This document shows, piece by piece, positions 1 through 5,827 of a stretch of 7,041 nucleotides of DNA. The stretch is from Clostridia bacterium (lineage in GTDB: Bacteria > Aerophobota > Aerophobia > Aerophobales > AE-B3A). The notes below the pieces were generated by a model, which did not search any database, was not told where the DNA came from, and was given only the letters and a program-made list of their open reading frames with translations. Each line of letters begins with the position of its first letter. Position 1 is the stretch's first letter. The translations under genes and the position numbers were made by a program. The stretch is from the NCBI GenBank assembly GCA_009618505.1, contig WJOQ01000387.1, forward strand, positions 1-7,041, given 5' to 3'.

Positions 1-3
1 TCG

Positions 4-59
4 CCTTTTGTCTTTAGTCTTTCTTCTTTTACGAGCATCGAGCATCCAGGATCGAGTAT
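4..59. repeat. Degenerate heptamer tandem repeat
   Basis: From position 4 the sequence falls into consecutive 7-base units. Units at 11-17, 18-24 and 25-31 all begin TCTTT (TCTTTAG, TCTTTCT, TCTTTTA). They are followed by CGAGCAT (32-38), CGAGCAT (39-45), CCAGGAT (46-52) and CGAGTAT (53-59). Two related sub-arrays thus share one 7-base phase. The array lies downstream of the murE stop codon and outside any recognised gene, and may continue beyond the left edge. Heptameric intergenic repeats are known in several bacterial groups such as cyanobacteria; the function here is unknown. Confidence 0.6.
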
Positions 60-94
60 ATAGAACTGAGACGTTTTTTTCCACTTTTGAAATA

Positions 95-1600
95 CTAGAT
101 ACGATTCACGGTTTTATGTGCTCCAAGAAGATTTCGTACCACTTTTCTATCATCGAATTCTACTACTTTATCTTTGAAAATCTGCACTTTCTCATGCCCT
201 TTGCCGGCAATTAGAAGGGTGTCTCCCTTTTGCATCTTTTCCAGGCCTGACTTTATCGCCTCCTTTCGGTCAACTACAATCGCATAATCCCTTCCTTTTT
301 TACCCCTCTCTTCCTTTATACCCTTTTCAATCTGAGCAATGATATCTCCTGGATCTTCACTGCGAGAATTGTCCGAGGTAATTACTGAATAATCGGCCAA
401 TTTCAAGGCAGCCTTCCCCATAAGAGGTCGCTTTTGAGAGTCTCTGTCTCCCCCGCAGCCAAATACCACTATAAGGTTACCTTTAACAATCCCCTGCAGA
501 GTTTGTAAGACTTTCTTCAATCCATCTTCTGTGTGAGCATAGTCAACAAAAATATTGAAGCCGTTTTTGTTGTCGATAGGTTCAAGCCTCCCTGGAATCC
601 GCTTTACCTCCTCCAGTCCCTCTTCAATTAGATAAATAGGTATATTCTCCTCCAGAGCAATTGAAGCTGCTGCCAGAGCATTATAGACATTATGAAGACC
701 CAGGAGAGATAGATTTATCCTCTTTTTTTTTTCTCCCTCCAGAATGAATGAAGTTCCCCGAAAGGTCATCTCTAGAATTCTCCCGTGTACGTCAGCTTTC
801 TTTTTAATCGCGTAGGTGATTACCTCTGAGGAGATCCTGTCTATTAGATAATCAGCCACGGGATCATCAATATTGACTATAGCCTTCTTAGAAATTCTCT
901 TTCTTGCTCCTTTGCCAAGCTTTTCAAACAAGCAAGCCTTAGCTTCTAAATACTCCTGCCAGCTTTTATGGAAATCCATATGTTCCGGGGATAAATTAGT
1001 AAATACAGCCCGGTCAAACTCCACTCCCTCTACTCTATGAAGGGCCAGTGAATGAGAAGAAACCTCCATAACCGCATAATCTAGATTTCTATCTACCATT
1101 GTCTTGAGTATTCCTTGTAAGTCCTGTGATTCGGGAGTAGTAATAGAAGAAGGGGAAAAATCTTCTCCCAGTGTGTAATCAATAGTAGATATTTTCCCTA
1201 CTTTGAATCCCGCTCTTTTTAAAATAGACTCCACCAAATAAGTTGTAGTAGTCTTTCCGTTGGTTCCAGTAATTCCAATCATCTTGATTTCCCTGGAAGG
1301 AAATCGATACCAGCAATCACTCAATTGAGCTAAAGCCAAACGCGAGGAAGGAACCTTTATCAAAACTACATTTTGCGGAATGGAAATAGACACATCTTTT
1401 TCCATCACTATAACTCGAGCCCCTTTTTCTATGGCTTGAGCAATGAATTGATGACCGTCTTGTCTAAATCCAGAAATAGCCACAAAGATAAAATTGCTCT
1501 CTACCTTTCTCGAATCATAAGCTAGTCCCTCTACTTCCAGATTAACCTCACCTTTTATTCTCTCTATTTCCAAATCAGCAATAAGTTCTCCAAGATGCAT
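95..1600 (-). CDS. murE: MurE, UDP-MurNAc-tripeptide ligase (probably meso-DAP adding)
   Basis: Cytoplasmic Mur ligase that uses ATP to add the third stem residue to UDP-MurNAc-L-Ala-D-Glu. Numbered from the ATG at 1600 (501 aa, normal length): an N-terminal UDP-binding part with YDSRKV (Ser30), the ATP loop GTNGKT at 112-117, EVSSHSL at 179-185, the Lys expected to be carbamoylated at 221, GLHNVYNALAA at 301-311, DYAHTEDGL at 353-361, GGDRD near 383-387, DNSR at 410-413 and AGKGHE at 465-470. DNPR at that place is the meso-DAP recognition motif, while Lys-adding enzymes usually differ, so DAP is inferred; the Pro is Ser here. An upstream in-frame ATG at 1639 would overlap ftsI. The 1600 start is preferred because GAGGG lies 6 nt upstream and the protein then begins MHLGEL, as family members do. 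It is the last dcw gene in the window; murF would be expected beyond. Confidence 0.95.
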   Translation of the reverse strand: MHLGELIADLEIERIKGEVNLEVEGLAYDSRKVESNFIFVAISGFRQDGHQFIAQAIEKGARVIVMEKDVSISIPQNVVLIKVPSSRLALAQLSDCWYRFPSREIKMIGITGTNGKTTTTYLVESILKRAGFKVGKISTIDYTLGEDFSPSSITTPESQDLQGILKTMVDRNLDYAVMEVSSHSLALHRVEGVEFDRAVFTNLSPEHMDFHKSWQEYLEAKACLFEKLGKGARKRISKKAIVNIDDPVADYLIDRISSEVITYAIKKKADVHGRILEMTFRGTSFILEGEKKKRINLSLLGLHNVYNALAAASIALEENIPIYLIEEGLEEVKRIPGRLEPIDNKNGFNIFVDYAHTEDGLKKVLQTLQGIVKGNLIVVFGCGGDRDSQKRPLMGKAALKLADYSVITSDNSRSEDPGDIIAQIEKGIKEERGKKGRDYAIVVDRKEAIKSGLEKMQKGDTLLIAGKGHEKVQIFKDKVVEFDDRKVVRNLLGAHKTVNRI

Positions 1601-1606
1601 ACTATT

Positions 1607-1611
1607 CCCTC
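1607..1611 (-). promoter_or_regulatory. Ribosome binding site deciding the murE start
   Basis: GAGGG lies 6 nt before the ATG at 1600, in the 14-nt gap after the ftsI stop codon. This supports 1600 over the upstream ATG at 1639. Confidence 0.6.
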
Positions 1612-1614
1612 TTG

Positions 1615-3327
1615 TTAAGATACTCTCACCGTAACCCATTCTTCTTGTTCAGATAGAATGTCTAAATGAGGTAGAACTCTCTTCATTATCCTCTGGAAAA
1701 GAGGAGCAGCAATTTCTCCACCATAATATGCCCCCGTAGGTTCTTTGATAATTACTATTCCAGCAATCCCAGGCGAAGCTACGGGGGCAAAGCCCATAAA
1801 GGAGGAAATATACTTGTTGGGAATATACCCTCTTCCCGCCAAGGCGGGAACCTGTGCAGTTCCTGTTTTTCCTCCAATTGAATATCCTTCTATTTTTGCT
1901 CTTTTCCCACTTCCTTTTTCCACCACTTGTTCCAATAATTCTCTCATCTGGACTGAAGTAGAAGGAGATATTACTCTTCTTACCACGGTAGGTTTGTTCT
2001 CTTTTACTCTTTTCCCTTCTGCATTAAGTATATATTTAACTAAATAAGGTTTTAGTAACTCACCTCCGTTCACCAGAGCACAGAAAGCAGTAAGCATTTG
2101 CAGGGGAGTGATAGCAATAGCCTGACCAATAGAAATAGCAGGAAGGTCGGTGAGAGACCATGAAGAAGCAGCCCTGACTATTCCTTTCGCTTCTCCAGGA
2201 AGGTCAATACCTGTCTTTTCTCCAAAACCAAAAAGGTGAAGATACTCTGAGAAAATTTCTTTATCCATTCTACTGGCTAATTTAATCATCCCTATGGAAG
2301 AGGAATTCTGCAAAATGTCAGCCAGAGTAAAATCTTGATTGAATGGTTTCCAATCATGAAAAGTATGGCTGGCTATCTTTATAGTTCCCTCGCAATAAAC
2401 ACTCTCTTCCATAGTTATTAGTCCCTCTTCCAGGATAGCACTGGCAGTGATGGGCTTAAAAGTTGAACCAGGCTCATAAATAGAGTGAACTACTCTGTTT
2501 CTTCTGAAAAAAGGAGAAAAATCAGAATAATGATTGGGATCATAACCAGGCTTGTTGGCAAGAGCGAGTATTTCTCCTGTTTGAGGATCCATAAATAATG
2601 CCTCTACAGATATGGCCTCAGTTTCTTCCAGGGCTAAAGATATCTCCTTTTCTACAATGGACTGAATAATATTGTCTATGGTTAAAACCAGGTCCATACC
2701 GGGGACGAGACCCTGGGTAACTCTTCTGGTAAGAGGAATTTCGTAGCCCAGAGCATCTTCTCTTATCAAAAAATGACCTCTTTTTCCTCGCAATTCCTCC
2801 TCATAATAAAGCTCCACGCCGGCTAGTCCCTGATTGTCTATCCCTGTAAAACCCAAAAGATGTGAAGCGAGTTCCTTCTGGGGATAGAATCTCTCAGTTT
2901 CTTCCACAAAACCTATTCCTCCCAGAGCAAGAGCCTCAATCATCTCTTTTTCAATGAGAGGAAGCTTCCTCTCTAACCAGAGGAAAACCTTTTCTTTTTT
3001 TAGTTGTTTAACAAGAGAGGATTTTTTCATTCCCAGAATAGAAGATAACTCCCCAGCCACTTCTTCCGGATGAGAGATTTTCTTAGGGTAGGCATAAAGA
3101 GAATAAGAAGGAATATTAATGGCTAATTTTTCTAGATTACGGTCATAGATTATTCCCCTTTCAGGTAAAATATCAATTTTTTTGACCTGGCTTTTACTTA
3201 CCTGCTGTTTGAATTCTTCATGTTCAATAATCTGTAGACTGTATAGGCGAGCCACGATAACCAAAAAAGCAAAACATATAAGGAAAAAGGGCAAATAAAT
3301 ATGAACTTTTTTATTCTGTTTGCTCAA
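1615..3327 (-). CDS. ftsI: Septal peptidoglycan transpeptidase, FtsI/PBP3-like (class B PBP)
   Basis: Monofunctional D,D-transpeptidase that cross-links septal peptidoglycan in the periplasm as part of the divisome with FtsW and FtsL. Of 570 aa, residues about 9-29 form one membrane anchor. A PBP dimerisation/pedestal domain follows (ERGIIYDRN at 56-64, LAGVELYYEEEL at 168-179), then the transpeptidase domain with SxxK as Ser288-Thr-Phe-Lys291 and KTGTA at 487-491. There is no C-terminal PASTA repeat, which argues for FtsI rather than SpoVD. The second active-site motif, normally S-x-N, reads Ser342-Ser-Ser344, so the usual Asn is missing. The start codon is TTG, with AAGGGGAG 6 nt upstream; there is no suitable ATG. 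It overlaps the end of ftsL by 17 nt, which suggests translational coupling. The family call is firm; full activity is uncertain because of the altered motif. Confidence 0.93.
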   Translation of the reverse strand: MSKQNKKVHIYLPFFLICFAFLVIVARLYSLQIIEHEEFKQQVSKSQVKKIDILPERGIIYDRNLEKLAINIPSYSLYAYPKKISHPEEVAGELSSILGMKKSSLVKQLKKEKVFLWLERKLPLIEKEMIEALALGGIGFVEETERFYPQKELASHLLGFTGIDNQGLAGVELYYEEELRGKRGHFLIREDALGYEIPLTRRVTQGLVPGMDLVLTIDNIIQSIVEKEISLALEETEAISVEALFMDPQTGEILALANKPGYDPNHYSDFSPFFRRNRVVHSIYEPGSTFKPITASAILEEGLITMEESVYCEGTIKIASHTFHDWKPFNQDFTLADILQNSSSIGMIKLASRMDKEIFSEYLHLFGFGEKTGIDLPGEAKGIVRAASSWSLTDLPAISIGQAIAITPLQMLTAFCALVNGGELLKPYLVKYILNAEGKRVKENKPTVVRRVISPSTSVQMRELLEQVVEKGSGKRAKIEGYSIGGKTGTAQVPALAGRGYIPNKYISSFMGFAPVASPGIAGIVIIKEPTGAYYGGEIAAPLFQRIMKRVLPHLDILSEQEEWVTVRVS

Positions 3328-3661
3328 AGATGTCTCCCCTTACTAACTCTTTAAGACGATTCCAAATCTTAATCCAAAAAGAAGGCGATTCTTCTTGCTC
3401 AGCATCAGATTCTTTTTTGATATATCTTACTGCTTTTGGCTCTATTAAGTTCAGTTCTTTTCGTGCATAATCCTCCAGTTCTCTCAAAGATAAATGAGAA
3501 GAAATCTTCCTTTTCAATGAACCATTTTCTTTCTCTATTGTCTCTATCCTGCTTTCCAATCTCTGGACAGTATAGCTGTTTCTAACTAAAGTTGTATTAT
3601 GATATACTTCCATCCCTCCCCAGACAAAAGCAAAGATAACAATTGATAAGAGCCACCTCAT
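3311..3661 (-). CDS. ftsL: FtsL-like cell division protein
   Basis: A 116-aa bitopic protein. Residues 1-20 are a hydrophobic segment with almost no cytoplasmic tail. A coiled coil rich in Glu, Lys and Leu spans about 29-55 (QRLESRIETIEKENGSLKRK). The segment LSLRELEDYARKELNLIEP at 57-75 is the typical conserved end of FtsL/DivIC-family proteins. FtsL forms a complex with FtsB/DivIC and FtsQ/DivIB and activates FtsWI. Sequence conservation in this family is poor, so the call rests on topology plus position between rsmH and ftsI, where ftsL is usually found. The ATG follows the rsmH stop codon with no gap, and AAAGGA inside the rsmH end serves as ribosome binding site. The charged tail of about 40 residues after the conserved segment is longer than in many homologues. 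Confidence 0.82.
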   Translation of the reverse strand: MRWLLSIVIFAFVWGGMEVYHNTTLVRNSYTVQRLESRIETIEKENGSLKRKISSHLSLRELEDYARKELNLIEPKAVRYIKKESDAEQEESPSFWIKIWNRLKELVRGDIFEQTE

Positions 3662-4552
3662 TTATATCCTTTCTGCTACTCTTAACCTGGCTGAACGTGC
3701 TCTCGGATTTATCCTCACTTCTTTTTTTGAGGGCCTGATAACCTTTTTAGTCAGAATATTCAACTTTTCTTCTTTGGCTTCATTGAATTTTTGTTTTACT
3801 ATTCTGTCTTCCAGAGAATGATAGCTAATCACGCAGACTCTCCCTTCTTTCTGCAGTAAATCAAAAGAATAACTCAAACTAACCGTTAGATTTTCCAACT
3901 CTTCATTCACTTTGATTCGCAAGGCTTGAAAAACCCTGGTGGCGAAATGAGTTCTTCTTCCCCTTCGAAATTTAGCCGGAACAGCCCTTCTCATTACCTC
4001 TAATAAGTTTGAAGTCGTCTTAATCGGATTCTGCCTTCTCTCTTCAACTACAAATTCTGCTATACGCCTTGCCCATCTCTCCTCTCCCAACTCAAAAAAA
4101 ATGTCTTCCAGTTCTTTCTGGGAAAGTTCACCTACCAGATGGGCAGCTGTCAGGGCCTGGGAAGAATCCATCCTCATATCCAGTGGTGCAGTCCAGCGAA
4201 AACTAAACCCCCGCGTTTGACTATCCAGTTGGATTGAAGAAAGACCTAAATCATATATAATACCATTTACCAGATCGACATTCTCTTCTTTTAGAATCTG
4301 AGGAAGCTCTTTAAAATTTGCCTTGATGAGTGTGGTTTGTTCTTTGTACTCCTTTAGCTCTTGGCTGGCTATCTTAAGCGCTTCTTCATCTCTATCTATC
4401 CCTATAATTCTCACTTTCCCTCTCATCTCATCTAAAATAGCCCTACTATGCCCGCCTGCCCCTACAGTGCAGTCTAAATAAACACCTCCCTCTCTTATAC
4501 TAAGCCACCACAGGATCTCCTTGAGCATTACTGCTCGATGAAAAGATTTCAA
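3662..4552 (-). CDS. rsmH: RsmH, 16S rRNA (cytosine1402-N4)-methyltransferase
   Basis: SAM-dependent methyltransferase (formerly MraW) that modifies C1402 of 16S rRNA near the ribosomal P site. Of 296 aa, a normal length: the SAM site DCTVGAGGHS at 27-36, the acidic loop IGIDRDEEAL at 50-59, IIYDLGLSS at 98-106, GFSFRWTAPLDMRMD at 115-129, the substrate-binding helical insert, RTHFATRVFQALRIKVNEEL at 200-219, VISYHSLEDRIVKQ at 241-254, and the C-terminal NPRARSARLRVAE at 282-294. The start is TTG at 4552, overlapping the mraZ stop as TTGA. The next Met, residue 9, lies inside the conserved N-terminal segment (family HxPVML, here HRAVML), so the upstream TTG is preferred. No well-spaced Shine-Dalgarno is visible; coupling to mraZ translation is likely. 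Confidence 0.96.
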   Translation of the reverse strand: MKSFHRAVMLKEILWWLSIREGGVYLDCTVGAGGHSRAILDEMRGKVRIIGIDRDEEALKIASQELKEYKEQTTLIKANFKELPQILKEENVDLVNGIIYDLGLSSIQLDSQTRGFSFRWTAPLDMRMDSSQALTAAHLVGELSQKELEDIFFELGEERWARRIAEFVVEERRQNPIKTTSNLLEVMRRAVPAKFRRGRRTHFATRVFQALRIKVNEELENLTVSLSYSFDLLQKEGRVCVISYHSLEDRIVKQKFNEAKEEKLNILTKKVIRPSKKEVRINPRARSARLRVAERI

Positions 4553-4989
4553 ATCCCCACATCCATAATATCTTCTGATAGTTCTTCGAATATAGACCTT
4601 TGCTGCTTATAATATTTCTCCCACTTTTCTTCGCTCCAGATTTCTATCTTATTGAAAGCACCAATAATAACTATTTTCTCTTCAATTTGAGCAAAGTCTT
4701 TTAACCCTTGCGGTAAGGTAATTCTACCCTGGGTATCTGGTTGGACAGGATGAGCTCCTGAGAAGAGGAGTCTTACAAAAGCCCGGGAATTGGATTTGGT
4801 GGTGGATAGGTTTTTCAGTCGCTCTCCCAAACTCTGCCATTCCAAGCTAGGATAGAGAAATAAACTCTGCTCCAATCCCCGGGTAATTACAAATTCATCT
4901 TTATTCTCTTTTGTTTGCTGACGAAGAGAGGAAGGAATAATTAATCTATTCTTATCATCTATTGAGTGGTGATACTCTCCCATAAACAT
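4549..4989 (-). CDS. mraZ: MraZ, transcriptional regulator of the dcw operon
   Basis: DNA-binding protein of the AbrB/MraZ fold, known in E. coli and Mycoplasma to bind repeats in its own promoter region and regulate the dcw operon. From the ATG at 4989 it is 146 aa, a normal length. It has two tandem MraZ domains, each with the DxxxR signature: D11-R15 (DDKNRLIIP) and D85-R89 (DTQGRITLP). Between them is the usual LFSGA segment at 75-79. The frame is open up to a GTG at 5031, but that codon lies within the operator repeats. MFMGEYHHSID matches the family N-terminus, and GAGGGG sits 9 nt before the ATG. It is the first gene of the operon and its last 4 nt overlap rsmH. Confidence 0.96.
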   Translation of the reverse strand: MFMGEYHHSIDDKNRLIIPSSLRQQTKENKDEFVITRGLEQSLFLYPSLEWQSLGERLKNLSTTKSNSRAFVRLLFSGAHPVQPDTQGRITLPQGLKDFAQIEEKIVIIGAFNKIEIWSEEKWEKYYKQQRSIFEELSEDIMDVGI

Positions 4990-4998
4990 TGCTTGTAT

Positions 4999-5004
4999 CC
5001 CCTC
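4999..5004 (-). promoter_or_regulatory. Ribosome binding site deciding the mraZ start
   Basis: GAGGGG lies 9 nt upstream of the ATG at 4989, supporting that start over the longer GTG-initiated frame from 5031. Confidence 0.6.
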
Positions 5005-5022
5005 TCTCGCTACTAAGCGGAC

Positions 5023-5062
5023 TATCTCCACTCAGCACCACTTTTTACCACTACACTCCATT
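5023..5062 (-). promoter_or_regulatory. Predicted MraZ operator: four 10-bp direct repeats
   Basis: Read on the minus strand, four adjoining 10-mers begin AATGGA (5062-5053), AGTGGT (5052-5043), AGTGGT (5042-5033) and AGTGGA (5032-5023). The period is exactly 10 bp. The first copy is the weakest and overlaps the -10 box; the rest cover the expected transcription start and early leader. Known MraZ boxes are likewise TGGG- or AAAGTG-type repeats at a 10-bp pitch just upstream of mraZ. Autorepression by MraZ is inferred from this. Confidence 0.8.
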
Positions 5063-5087
5063 ATAGACCAAAAAAAACTTTTGTCAA
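5060..5087 (-). promoter_or_regulatory. Sigma70-type promoter of the dcw operon
   Basis: A perfect -35 TTGACA (5087-5082) and perfect -10 TATAAT (5065-5060) are separated by 16 nt containing a T-run. Transcription would start near 5053, giving a leader of about 64 nt before the mraZ ATG. The MraZ repeats overlap the -10 box and start site, where a bound protein would block RNA polymerase. Confidence 0.85.
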
Positions 5088-5149
5088 GAGAGTGCCTAAA
5101 ATCCAGAAAAATTGAAAGTTCCCCTGATTAAGATTTAGTAAGTATTCCG

Positions 5150-5187
5150 GAGGGAGACAAACAAAATTGACTCCCTCTTTCTTTTTT
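5150..5187 (+). terminator. Rho-independent terminator-like hairpin
   Basis: GAGGGAG (5150-5156) pairs with CTCCCTC (5171-5177). Inside, after one A-A mismatch, CAA (5158-5160) pairs with TTG (5167-5169) around a 6-nt loop. TTTCTTTTTT follows at 5178-5187. The T-tract lies only on the plus-strand side, so it would stop plus-strand transcription. It sits between the divergent dcw promoter and the small ORF at 5249. It could shield that ORF from antisense transcription or act as a leader attenuator; a weak candidate promoter (TTGAAA 5112-5117, 16 nt, TTTAGT 5134-5139) precedes it. Confidence 0.5.
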
Positions 5188-5248
5188 GCTGTATGATTAG
5201 CAGTTAAATATTGATATTACTTTAATGATAAAAGGAGGATAAGTCTTT

Positions 5249-5473
5249 ATGAATATTAGCGATTTGCCTCAAGAGATTTCAATTCTAAGAGAAGAAAGAT
5301 TGAAGGCAGAGAACAGGTTAATCGGGGCAAGGAAGATGCTTCCCTGTTCTTCAATCTTAAGGAAGGTTATCTGTGGTAATCCTAACTGGAATGCTGATAA
5401 AATAGGGATTTCAGGTTGGAGGATTTTGGTAAATGTCACACTTTTACACAGAAGACGACGTAATTTAGAATAA
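5249..5473 (+). CDS. Small protein, DUF6788-like N-terminus, possibly frameshifted
   Basis: A 74-aa ORF, the only plausible plus-strand gene. AAAGGAGG at 5231-5238, 10 nt before the ATG, is an unusually strong ribosome binding site. Residues 1-29 are a Glu/Arg/Leu-rich helix or coiled coil. MLPCSSILRKVICGNPNW at 30-47 resembles the LxGSl..r.v.CGKPnCrC segment of small DUF6788-type proteins, a resemblance recalled from memory. In that family a second Cys is expected where Trp47 stands, and the typical HGPY segment that follows is absent. The C-terminal part ending HRRRRNLE looks unrelated, so the gene may be truncated or frameshifted. No function can be given. It is also possible that it is a short intact protein. 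Confidence 0.4.
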   Translation: MNISDLPQEISILREERLKAENRLIGARKMLPCSSILRKVICGNPNWNADKIGISGWRILVNVTLLHRRRRNLE

Positions 5474-5565
5474 ACCAGTCCTACCTCAAACTGTCCTCTT
5501 GGTGAGTTTCTCTCCTATGTAGCTAAACTCTAACCAAGATAAGTTTCAAAGAAGAAATGACATTT

Positions 5566-5574
5566 TGGTATAAT
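5566..5574 (+). promoter_or_regulatory. Orphan extended -10 promoter element
   Basis: TGGTATAAT is a perfect TGnTATAAT extended -10. No good -35 is present (TTTCAA at 5544-5549 is poor), though extended -10 promoters can work without one. Nothing convincing is encoded downstream on the plus strand; any transcript would run antisense to the fragment at 5634-5810 and to the flavoprotein gene. Confidence 0.3.
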
Positions 5575-5633
5575 ATCCCAATCGTAGTTCACCTTGTATA
5601 TTTATATATGTATATATGTTGAATTGACTATAC

Positions 5634-5810
5634 TCATTTAGATACGACTTTTATGTTATTCCGTGGATTCCATGTTCCCTTAGCAACCTTGGGTATAAAT
5701 TCTTCAAGTCCCTCGGGTGGAAATTTAAGTTTTATCTTCCCCTTAGGGGGATGAATGCTTTACGCTAAAGTGTCTTGTTTGTAATCAGGTCCACGAAATA
5801 GCAGTAAATA
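5634..5810 (-). pseudogene. Unrecognised protein-like fragment with an in-frame stop
   Basis: One minus-strand frame reads 16 codons (5810-5763, LLLFRGPDYKQDTLA), then TAA (5762-5760), then 41 codons to TGA at 5636-5634. The second part, including LKFPPEGLEEFIPKVAKGTW, has a composition typical of a folded protein and contains no ATG, GTG or TTG start. It could be the decayed C-terminus of a lost gene. I do not recognise the family, and a chance open frame of this length is quite possible. Confidence 0.22.
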
Positions 5811-5827
5811 TTAGATTGAAACTCATC

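Larger units (their letters stand above)
5474..5827. other. Gene-poor stretch
   Basis: No intact gene is visible on either strand. It holds an orphan extended -10 element (5566-5574), an alternating A/T tract around 5598-5620, a short CCCC-TTA-GGGG inverted repeat near 5739-5749, and a minus-strand protein-like fragment at 5634-5810. I see no tRNA, CRISPR array or recognisable insertion-sequence ends. Confidence 0.5.

Noticed and set aside
8..214. 68-aa plus-strand open frame at the left edge
   Set aside because: Antisense to the murE end and built on the heptamer repeat; no supporting signal.
1601..1639. Longer murE start at 1639
   Set aside because: It would overlap ftsI by 25 nt and add 13 residues not seen in the family; the 1600 start has a well-spaced GAGGG.
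1745..2047. 100-aa plus-strand open frame
   Set aside because: Lies fully antisense inside the conserved ftsI transpeptidase region; it is a shadow of that gene.
4990..5031. Longer mraZ start at GTG 5031
   Set aside because: The codon lies inside the operator repeats and the family N-terminus begins at MFMGEY (4989).
5167..5197. Candidate plus-strand promoter TTGACT - 19 nt - TATGAT
   Set aside because: The -35 falls within the terminator-like hairpin and the 19-nt spacing is poor.
5598..5620. Alternating A/T tract as an origin or repeat array
   Set aside because: Short, irregular, and lacking DnaA-box-like neighbours or a fixed repeat unit.
5739..5749. CCCC-TTA-GGGG inverted repeat as a terminator
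   Set aside because: Only a 4-bp stem with no T-tract on either strand.
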